From SAR324 cluster bacterium (lineage in GTDB: Bacteria > SAR324 > NAC60-12), in NCBI GenBank assembly GCA_028281495.1, contig JANQJU010000017.1, positions 62,001 to 126,000 on the forward strand: a DNA stretch of 64,000 bases. Reading direction: 5' to 3'. The position numbers were made by a program, and so were the translations under genes. The first letter of the stretch is position 1. Every line of letters starts with the position of its first letter. Below the pieces are notes generated by a model. It ran no database searches, was not told where the DNA came from, and saw only the letters and a program-made list of their open reading frames with translations. Positions 44,471-52,399 of the stretch are shown here, one piece after another.

Positions 44471-45535
44471 ATGGCTGAGTTAATTGTAGATTTAAAAAAA
44501 CTCCGACATAATATTCAATACATCCAAGCAGTGTGTCATAAAAAGCAACTAGAGTTGATAGGAATCGTAAAGGGATGCTACACCTTATTGGAGGTGATTC
44601 AAACGTTTCAAGAGACGAAGATACCCAAGCTTGGATTCTCACGAGTATCTGTTGGCCAAGCAATGTACTCCCATCTATGGAACCGCCCGTCGCTAATAAC
44701 TATGACAGGCCAGAAAGATCTAAAACATGTACCTCAATATTTTTCTTCCAGCTTCCACTCTGAGTTATCCACAATTCGCTCCTTAATGGAAGTAACAGAT
44801 TCTCGGTTCCCACATGGAGTGATTTTGATGGTTGACAATGGAGACTTACGAGAAGGTGTTATGCCTGATGATGTTTTGCCGATTGTCGAACAAATCCTTT
44901 CTCATCAAAATTCTAATATTCAATTGCAAGGAATTGGAGCAAATTTGGGATGTTGCAGTGGAACTATCCCAGATGAGCAAAACTTGAATTTGTTGAGCGA
45001 ATTGGCTGAGAGCGTGGAAAATCGATATGGCATAGATTTGGAGACGGTTTCGATTGGAGGGTCGGTAGCATTGGATTGGATAGAAGCTCGAATCTTACCT
45101 TCAAAAATTAACCAAGTTCGAGTGGGAGAGGCAATTTTGCTGGGCAATATCCCAACTATTGAAAAAAAACATCCCCAACTTTTTGATGATGTATTCTGTT
45201 TCAGAGGAGAGGTGGTGGAAATAAAAACAAAACCCGGGCAGCCTACTGGGCAACAAGGAGTCGATGCTCTAGGACGTAAGCGTGTATTTAAATCTCAGGG
45301 ACCTCGAAAGCGAGCTATTTTGAATTTTGGTGTTTTAGATACCGATCCACAGGGCTTAACGGCTTATCTACCTGGTATCGAATTGATTGCGGGGAATTCC
45401 GATTACACCATATTGGATGTAACAGACTGTCCGGAAACGATTCAAGTTAGTGACGTTCTCGATTTCAAAGTAGATTATAGTGCCTTAATTCACGCTTGCT
45501 TCTCCCCGCTTGTATCAGCACGAGTACTCAACTAA
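44471..45535 (+). CDS. Ornithine/alanine-racemase-like PLP enzyme (fold type III)
   Basis: 354 residues with an N-terminal TIM barrel and C-terminal beta domain. The PLP Lys is Lys34 in IGIVKGCY. Other landmarks match the ornithine racemase (OrrA)/YhfX-like group more than Alr: HGVILMVDNGDLREGV, LQGIGANLGCCSGTIPDEQNL, SIGGSVALDW, NQVRVGEAILLGN and PRKRAILNFGVLDTD. It is likely to interconvert L- and D-forms of an amino acid such as ornithine; the substrate is not decided by sequence. AGAGGA favours ATG 44471 over the TTG at 44453. It ends 56 bases before the cyclase gene. Confidence 0.8.
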   Translation: MAELIVDLKKLRHNIQYIQAVCHKKQLELIGIVKGCYTLLEVIQTFQETKIPKLGFSRVSVGQAMYSHLWNRPSLITMTGQKDLKHVPQYFSSSFHSELSTIRSLMEVTDSRFPHGVILMVDNGDLREGVMPDDVLPIVEQILSHQNSNIQLQGIGANLGCCSGTIPDEQNLNLLSELAESVENRYGIDLETVSIGGSVALDWIEARILPSKINQVRVGEAILLGNIPTIEKKHPQLFDDVFCFRGEVVEIKTKPGQPTGQQGVDALGRKRVFKSQGPRKRAILNFGVLDTDPQGLTAYLPGIELIAGNSDYTILDVTDCPETIQVSDVLDFKVDYSALIHACFSPLVSARVLN

Positions 45536-45591
45536 GACAGATATTGTAAACGATCATCTTTCATTTCTTTCACTCCATCGATCGAGGCAAC

Positions 45592-47949
45592 GTGTCTAGT
45601 TATCCTAATGTGAAGGTAAAACACTCTATTGCCACTCGGCTTCTAAAAGTGGTTTTTTCGCTCTACTTCATTGTGACGTTGACTGTCACCTGTATTCACA
45701 TGGTTGCAGAATATTACAATGCTCGCGATGGAGTCTTTCTTGAGCTAGAAATGTTTCACACCACATTTGAACGAGGTTTAGCCAATGAAGTTTGGAACTA
45801 CGACGAAGATGCTTTGAAGTCCATTCTACAAGGAATTTTGGATGTTCCGATCATCGTGGGAGTTACAATAGAAGATAACAAGGGGACCGAATTAATGGAG
45901 ATGGGCCTCGTCCTGGACTCATCGGGAAACCTACATGCCTCTGAAAACCATAGTCCATCTGGAACTATTGAGGAAAACCAAATTTTTTCCGACTTATTGC
46001 AATACAAGTTTGGTATCGTCTTTACACGCTCAGATGGAAAACAAATTGAAGTCGGAACTGGGACTTTTTATTCAAGAAATTCTATCGTTTTTGAAAAAGT
46101 TCGTTATGGTTTCTTATTTATTATCGCGAATTCAATAATTAAAACAATTTCCCTATGGATCATTTTCCTTCTGGTAAGTCGATTTCTCTTAAGTAAACCT
46201 TTGTCGATTTTAACGTCTGCGACTGAAAATCTCAATTTGGAGAATCTCGATCAACTGCAGGTGGACGTGCAAACAAAAGGGCAGAATGAACTGAAAATTC
46301 TTGAAATCGCCTTCAATTCGATGGTGAAGAAACTTTATTCTGCTAAATCTCAGCTGGATCGAATGAATCAAGATCTTGAAGAAAAAGTCGAACAAAGAAC
46401 TCACGAATTACAATTTTCGCTGGTCCAGGTCGAAAATGCCCAGGAACAGTTGCAACACCGTGCATACGAATTGGAATCGGCTCACCGCGAAATCTCTCAT
46501 ATTAATCAAATGATGGCTGTTGTGAACTCCACACTCGATTTAGACGAAGTGATGTCTGCCACAATTGCGACTTTAAAAGAAATTCTCGAGTTTGATCAGA
46601 TTGGGATTTCCCTTGTTGACGAATCAAGTCAATCTCTGACATTTGACCACTACTATGGTAGCGCAGTAACAAAAGAACAAAAACAACAACTGGCTCGAAC
46701 TCAGCTCCCTCTTGATCAAAAAGACAGTTTATTTGTACAAATTATCTCAGAGAATGAGCCTCGTTATCTAGCATTCATAACACCGGAGACTCTTCAAGCT
46801 TTGACCTCTTGCGACCGAAAAATATGCCAAATCAATGAGGTCAAAGGGATCCTTATTTGTCCTTTGGAGGTCCACAAAAGGGTCATAGGAGGGATCATTT
46901 TTGAGAATCAAACGGTCGGTTTTGGATTAACAGAAGACGATATCAAAAAAGTTCAAAGGTATGTTACCCAGATCGCAACTGCCATTCAAAACGCGAGGCT
47001 TTACAATGACTTGAAGAACACAAAAATCCAATTGTTAGAGACAGAAAAAATTGCAGCAATGACCCAAACTTTTGAAAAATTCGTCCCCAAACAATTCCTG
47101 AGCCGCATTGCCAAAGAGGGTTTAGAAAGGATTCAATTAGGGCAAGCAGGTAGTGAATCCTTGTCGATTCTTTTTTCTGACATCCGTTCTTTTACTACCT
47201 TGTCCGAAAATATGTCTCCCCAAGAACTTCTGAATTTTCTTAATACTTACCTGCAACGTGTGAATACTCCCATTCATCGAAATCATGGCTTCATCGATAA
47301 ATTTATTGGAGACGCTATCATGGCTTTGTTTGATCATCCTGGCGGCGACGAAGCAGACGATGCAAGGGATGCAGTAAGTGCTGCTATTGGAATGCAAGAA
47401 TCATTAAACCTGTATAATCAGGAACGAAAAGAACTCGGTTTGCCTCCTGTACAAACTGGCATTGGTATTCACTGTGGCCCTACAGTAATCGGAACCGTAG
47501 GTTCTAAAGATCGTATGGATTCTACCGTGTTAGGAGATTCGGTGAATGTTGCTTCTCGCTTAGAAGGCCTTACTAAGCTCTACAATTGTCACATAATCAT
47601 TTCTTCGCAGGTCTTTCGGTGTTTGGAAGACAAAGACGATTTACTTTGGAGGGAACTAGATTTTGTGAACGTCAAAGGTCGCGATACCCCGATCAGCATA
47701 TTTGAGATCTACAATGGTGATCCAGAATCGCTTATCCAAAAGAAACAAACCATCAGTTCTTATTATCACCAGGGGTTAGCACACTATTACTCTCGTAACT
47801 GGGAAGAGGCAGTCAAACTATTTACCCGTTGCCTTGAAATATTTCCAGAAGATGCCGTATCTCGAATGTATGTTCAACGCAGTGCAATGTTTCAGCTCAA
47901 CCCGCCGGGAGATGATTGGAATGGTGTTTTGCGTCTAGATCAAAAGTAA
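45592..47949 (+). CDS. Membrane class III adenylate cyclase with GAF domain
   Basis: 785 residues, GTG start with GAGGC. The shared N-terminal sensor module (helix about 18-38; periplasmic about 40-165 with EVWNYDEDAL and VPIIVG; helix about 178-200; HAMP) is followed by coiled coil (about 265-300), a GAF domain (about 310-460), a short coiled coil, and a cyclase domain (about 510-700). Metal Asp in FSDIRSFT and IGDAIMALF, base-specifying Lys in DKFIGDAIM and Asp in VLGDSVN, plus Asn/Arg in NVASRLE: all residues expected for ATP cyclisation. The TPR-like tail ends PPGDDWNGV, matching the cyclase at 17264. It abuts, stop to stop, a cNMP-binding gene. Confidence 0.93.
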   Translation: MSSYPNVKVKHSIATRLLKVVFSLYFIVTLTVTCIHMVAEYYNARDGVFLELEMFHTTFERGLANEVWNYDEDALKSILQGILDVPIIVGVTIEDNKGTELMEMGLVLDSSGNLHASENHSPSGTIEENQIFSDLLQYKFGIVFTRSDGKQIEVGTGTFYSRNSIVFEKVRYGFLFIIANSIIKTISLWIIFLLVSRFLLSKPLSILTSATENLNLENLDQLQVDVQTKGQNELKILEIAFNSMVKKLYSAKSQLDRMNQDLEEKVEQRTHELQFSLVQVENAQEQLQHRAYELESAHREISHINQMMAVVNSTLDLDEVMSATIATLKEILEFDQIGISLVDESSQSLTFDHYYGSAVTKEQKQQLARTQLPLDQKDSLFVQIISENEPRYLAFITPETLQALTSCDRKICQINEVKGILICPLEVHKRVIGGIIFENQTVGFGLTEDDIKKVQRYVTQIATAIQNARLYNDLKNTKIQLLETEKIAAMTQTFEKFVPKQFLSRIAKEGLERIQLGQAGSESLSILFSDIRSFTTLSENMSPQELLNFLNTYLQRVNTPIHRNHGFIDKFIGDAIMALFDHPGGDEADDARDAVSAAIGMQESLNLYNQERKELGLPPVQTGIGIHCGPTVIGTVGSKDRMDSTVLGDSVNVASRLEGLTKLYNCHIIISSQVFRCLEDKDDLLWRELDFVNVKGRDTPISIFEIYNGDPESLIQKKQTISSYYHQGLAHYYSRNWEEAVKLFTRCLEIFPEDAVSRMYVQRSAMFQLNPPGDDWNGVLRLDQK

Positions 47950-48369
47950 TCAACCTGGTTGTGGAACATTCCTCAAACGTTGGCACAAAACCCGGATAAT
48001 GCCACGTGCAATTTCCACATGCTCGGCCATCAATTCATACAGAGAATCTTGATCCAGCCTAAAAAGTTGGGCCTCTTCTACCGCAGTAACCGATGCCGAT
48101 CTTGGTTCTGGATCTAGTACAGCTAACTCTCCAAAAAAGTCTCTTTTTTCTAGGGTCACAATGGTGTGATCTCCATCATGGACTCGAACCTTGCCATCGA
48201 TAATAATATACATCGATTGACCAATTTCACCTTTTTCAAAAATCACTTCTCCTTGCGAAACTGTGATCTCAGTTAGGATACCAGCCAATTCAGCCAAAAT
48301 CTCTTCTGGAGTTTCGGCTAGCATCTTAACTGTTTTCAGAATCAAAACTTTTTCAATCGTTAGCCTCAT
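47950..48369 (-). CDS. Stand-alone cyclic-nucleotide-binding protein
   Basis: 139 residues forming a single CRP-type cNMP-binding domain with no DNA-binding domain. The phosphate-binding cassette FFGELAVLDPEPRSASV keeps the Glu and the Arg that contact ribose and phosphate, so cAMP/cGMP binding is expected. Its start LTIEKVLILKTVKML aligns with the junction FTIEKILLLKGIDLF in the fused protein at 35193. It overlaps the upstream NTT-HEAT gene by 17 bases, so the two are made together and likely form one complex. Its stop abuts that of the cyclase gene. Confidence 0.9.
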   Translation of the reverse strand: MRLTIEKVLILKTVKMLAETPEEILAELAGILTEITVSQGEVIFEKGEIGQSMYIIIDGKVRVHDGDHTIVTLEKRDFFGELAVLDPEPRSASVTAVEEAQLFRLDQDSLYELMAEHVEIARGIIRVLCQRLRNVPQPG

Positions 48370-51300
48370 TTTTGATCTCCTCGGTCAGTTGCTTAATCAA
48401 TGATGCCACTTGGGGGCTTGGATCATTTTGTAAGGTGAGTGAATATTTCAAATAACTCGCTTGATCCAATTGGTACAAAGCCCATATTGAAGTCTCTCGA
48501 ACAAACTCATCAGGATCGGACAAAGTTTCTACAATTTGTTGAGCTAGCTCTTTCAATTGAAAGTCTACAATCGTTCGTAATGCACAAACACGAGTCCACG
48601 ACCGAATCCAACTTGAAGAACCAAAAGCAAGTTCTGCAAGAGCCTTAGATAAATCGTTAGTTACGGTCAACTCCCAATCCCAAGATTGGGCCAGCATCTC
48701 AATAGATTGTATCTGTAAAACCAGAAGCAGCTTATCGCCAATCTCTTGTTGTTCCTCTTGAAGAAATCTTCGCATCGCCTTGCTGAGAGTTTTATTAATC
48801 TCAGATGGCACATGGGTTTGTTCTCGACGCACATACCAATAGTTCATGGTTTGGAAAAAATTGGATTCATTAACGAGGCCCAGAATCAATAATACACGTT
48901 CTCGATTTCGGTCAAGTTCCTGATGAAGTGCATTGAGCAACAAATCATTTTCTTGATGATGAATCAGAAATTTCAAAATAGAGACCGTGTTTTCAATATC
49001 ATGAAATTCGTCAAGTATGAGTTGATATAACCGAGCATGGGCAGAATCGTCGATTGTAAAGTGACTATCGTTCAGCTCATGCAACACTGCCGTTCGGACT
49101 GTTTCGTCTCTGATATCCAAAGCCTCTAAAAGGATAGATCGCGCCGCTGCCGATCTAGAAAGCCCAAGAATATGTGCGGCACGGCATCGTCGTGTACGAC
49201 TTTCACCATCACTGTAAAGCATATTAGCAAACAGTTCGATATCGTGTCGGCTGAGCTTTTTCAAATAGCTCGATCGGATTGAAACTCCCGCCATCCCAAC
49301 GGTTCCAATAACAAATCGAGCCATCTCGGCCACTTGGGGGGAGGGGTCGTTTGTGAGTGGAGACAGATGCTTTATTAGATCGTCTGGATTTAGACGGCCC
49401 AAGGCCCAGACCGATGTTTCTCGAATCAAAACAGACGGTGACGAAAGCGAAGCAATAATTTCGTCATAAAACTCCATTGCCCCTAAACGACCTGCCGTAT
49501 AAATTGCGCATCCCTTTGTCCACGCTGAGGTCCACCGTGGTGAACGTACGACGATTTCTTTCAGACGACCATTGCGCCCTAGAAGATGCTGTGGAAATTT
49601 ATGATGAAGGCGTTTCATCCGTTGATCCAAAGTCAATTCCTCAATCAACGGAAAGACGAGTTGTTTCAATTCTTGAGGAAGCAAATTATCTATCAATTCC
49701 AAAGCGTAGGCTCGTTTTTCACGATTTTTATTATTGATATTAGCCCATGCCTGTAAAATGTTTCGTGCGTCGTATATAAAAGAAAGCAACAAGAAAACCC
49801 GTTCCTGATTACGGAATAGCCCGCGTTGCAAAGCTTGGGTTAGCAACTCACCAAAGTTATCTCGCGCTACATCTGCTAAAGCAGCAATTTCCCAAGCCGC
49901 GTCTTCGATTTCGCTCAAGATCAGGGTTTCCATCATCGCAACTTCATTTTCATCCGCTTTATATCGGCATAGCTTTAAGGAAACCAAGATGTGATGCCTT
50001 ACTTCTTCTTCAGAAATATCAATCTGTTTAAGAAGCAAACGAATCGCACCTTCTCCTCGAATTTGACCACAAATCCGCGCTATATGTACTCTAATGTCCG
50101 TACGTTTCTGGTGCTCATCGAAGGCAATTTCTAAATGGTCGAGAGCATCCTCCCCACCACTTATTAACGCCGAAGCAGCAACCGTTCGTTCTTGCCGACG
50201 TGAAAGACGGTCGACAACCAAAGGCCATAGTTTTGAGTTTTTGAGTTTTCCTGCAGCGATCAAGGCCTCCCGTCTCACCTGCAAAACTTCATCATTGATC
50301 AATTCCAACAAAGGTTGATAGAAATCCCGAATGCCCACTTCTCCAAGCACTTGTGCTGCTAAAACCCGGTCTTCCGTTTTTTCTGAACTGACTTTTTTCA
50401 GCAACTCCGAACCAGCTAAAAGAACTCCTTGAATCCCTCCACTTCTGAGTAGCCCTACCATCGCACCAGATTTGACGTAAGAATTGTTGTGGTTCAGGTA
50501 AGGCATGATTTCGTCCAAAACTTCGGCTTCTCCCAGAGCGGCAAATGTCCGCAATGCACTACCACGCACTTGAGGGAGCGGCTCAACCTGGACCCGTTTC
50601 TTGACGGCCTCCAAAGACGTAGTTCTTCCCAAACGTTCCACTCGTCTCAAAACATCTTCACGTACCTTGGAATCCGCATGCTCCAGCAATTGGATCAGAA
50701 ATTTGTCCATCGATTTATGATGACTCTCTTCCAACATACTGAGGGCATATGTCACCTCCTCTGGATGAGGGCTAGTTAGAGCTTTTTGTAAAATCGCAAC
50801 ACTGGAACTGTCATCGAATGAGAGCACTCCTTGGGTAAAGGTTCGTTTGGCAAGTGCGCTTGTCAAACGAACTGTGTATTCTCGTCTTGTGAGAAATGTA
50901 CTGAAAATCCAAACGCTGATAACCACCAACATGGTGTAACAGAGTTCGACAACCCGAAACCCCAAAAATTGATCCAAAAATAAAAGTATGATGCCGCTGA
51001 CTCCATTCACAATAGGCACTAAAATACTTTCGCTCAAGCCTTGAACTCGAGTACGTAGACTCGGTTCAAGAGGTTGATACGCAATAGCGATGGCAGGGTT
51101 GTGAATTGTTTTGATTAAGCTTTTGAATAACAGTTTGGTCAAAGTCATCCACCAAAACACGGCCATGATGTCCGGTCCCCAAGCCGTTCCAAAACCTGCC
51201 ACTCCAGCCGCTCCTAGCCCTGTCCCAATCGGCAAAGCTAGTAATCCAAACAATAGGCCAAATCGGCTAATCAACCTTCCCGATAATAATGAGCCTAGCA

Positions 51301-52159
51301 CCAAGCTCGTTATCGACGAAGCAGCTAAAAACATTCCCAGAAACCCAGCTAACTCTTCAGAATTAGGAAAGGTGAACTTAGCGCGATCATAAAATGCGAC
51401 ATCAATGAAATTCACAGTCATGTACGCTCCTATATAGATCGTAAATAGGAGCAACACGTAACGGTTCTTCAGAAGATTAGAAATTTTAAATTGCTCATCA
51501 GTTTTTTCTTGAGGGCCTCGCTTTTCTTTGACTTCTTTTTGAGTGAATTTTTCAGGATAAATACGAGCTGTATAGATCAAGATACCAATCGATAGTACGA
51601 TTCCCAACGCTGAACAAAAAAGTAAATTAAGTGTGCCGATGTAACGAACCAAAATCTGGACCGAAAGACCGCAGAAGATACTACTGAAAATCTCTCCCAT
51701 TGCGATAAAACCAAAGAGACGTTTCCCCTGTCTAACGTTCAATAAACGACCTGCCAACCCCCAAAATAGAAGTCCGAGAAAGACAAACTCTACTTCAAAC
51801 CAAATGGCAATTAGAAAAGCAGGCCAACGTGCATCAAAGACCGTCAAAATTGAATACAAGCTGGCTTGCGAGACAATGATGAATATTGAGATAGTGAGCA
51901 ATAATTTGGAAAAGGAAAAACGTTCTTGCAGTTTCAAATAGATGATCCCGACTAACGAACTCAAAACTGAAGAGGCAATGAATACATAAGGGAGGGATTG
52001 AGCACTGAATTTTTCCAGAAAAAGTGTCTGCGAAACGGTGGGCGTGAATATTCTTGGAAATCCTAAACACGCCGAATAAACTAACAGTAAGGTCACAAGG
52101 CGACCCTCTCCCGGTTTCACGTTGAAAATACCAGCAAATATGCTTTTCAAGCTGTTCAT
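48353..52159 (-). CDS. NTT-like carrier fused to HEAT repeats
   Basis: 1268 residues. About 1-430: 12 membrane helices of the NTT/MFS-like type, with RLFGFIAMGEIFSS corresponding to RLFGFIGSSRSIS of the copy at 35193. About 450-1265: a long solenoid of HEAT-type repeats (for example HADSKVREDVLRRVERL, DEVLQVRREALIAAGKL, SSPSVLIRETSVWALGRL). The solenoid is about 240 residues longer than in the other copy. The C-terminal cNMP domain is missing but encoded by the overlapping next gene. Divergent from the GHKL receptor at 52400. Likely membrane complex responding to cAMP; transport substrate unknown. Confidence 0.82.
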   Translation of the reverse strand: MNSLKSIFAGIFNVKPGEGRLVTLLLVYSACLGFPRIFTPTVSQTLFLEKFSAQSLPYVFIASSVLSSLVGIIYLKLQERFSFSKLLLTISIFIIVSQASLYSILTVFDARWPAFLIAIWFEVEFVFLGLLFWGLAGRLLNVRQGKRLFGFIAMGEIFSSIFCGLSVQILVRYIGTLNLLFCSALGIVLSIGILIYTARIYPEKFTQKEVKEKRGPQEKTDEQFKISNLLKNRYVLLLFTIYIGAYMTVNFIDVAFYDRAKFTFPNSEELAGFLGMFLAASSITSLVLGSLLSGRLISRFGLLFGLLALPIGTGLGAAGVAGFGTAWGPDIMAVFWWMTLTKLLFKSLIKTIHNPAIAIAYQPLEPSLRTRVQGLSESILVPIVNGVSGIILLFLDQFLGFRVVELCYTMLVVISVWIFSTFLTRREYTVRLTSALAKRTFTQGVLSFDDSSSVAILQKALTSPHPEEVTYALSMLEESHHKSMDKFLIQLLEHADSKVREDVLRRVERLGRTTSLEAVKKRVQVEPLPQVRGSALRTFAALGEAEVLDEIMPYLNHNNSYVKSGAMVGLLRSGGIQGVLLAGSELLKKVSSEKTEDRVLAAQVLGEVGIRDFYQPLLELINDEVLQVRREALIAAGKLKNSKLWPLVVDRLSRRQERTVAASALISGGEDALDHLEIAFDEHQKRTDIRVHIARICGQIRGEGAIRLLLKQIDISEEEVRHHILVSLKLCRYKADENEVAMMETLILSEIEDAAWEIAALADVARDNFGELLTQALQRGLFRNQERVFLLLSFIYDARNILQAWANINNKNREKRAYALELIDNLLPQELKQLVFPLIEELTLDQRMKRLHHKFPQHLLGRNGRLKEIVVRSPRWTSAWTKGCAIYTAGRLGAMEFYDEIIASLSSPSVLIRETSVWALGRLNPDDLIKHLSPLTNDPSPQVAEMARFVIGTVGMAGVSIRSSYLKKLSRHDIELFANMLYSDGESRTRRCRAAHILGLSRSAAARSILLEALDIRDETVRTAVLHELNDSHFTIDDSAHARLYQLILDEFHDIENTVSILKFLIHHQENDLLLNALHQELDRNRERVLLILGLVNESNFFQTMNYWYVRREQTHVPSEINKTLSKAMRRFLQEEQQEIGDKLLLVLQIQSIEMLAQSWDWELTVTNDLSKALAELAFGSSSWIRSWTRVCALRTIVDFQLKELAQQIVETLSDPDEFVRETSIWALYQLDQASYLKYSLTLQNDPSPQVASLIKQLTEEIKNEAND

Positions 52160-52399
52160 AAAAGTTTATCGCGATGGAAATGGCAGAGGATTGCTTTGCA
52201 ACGGTTTCAATGATACATCGGAGATATCATTTGGAAGCGACAAGCTAGATAGTATATAACTAGAATCTTTGGAATAATCCAACGGAGTTCGTTCTCTTTA
52301 CTAATGAATTCTTTTTTTCACATATTCAAGTGTCTAAGTTGCAAGTAAGGTTTCTGACTACTGATTTCACTCTTGATAACGTCAGCCATAGAGGTTTTT

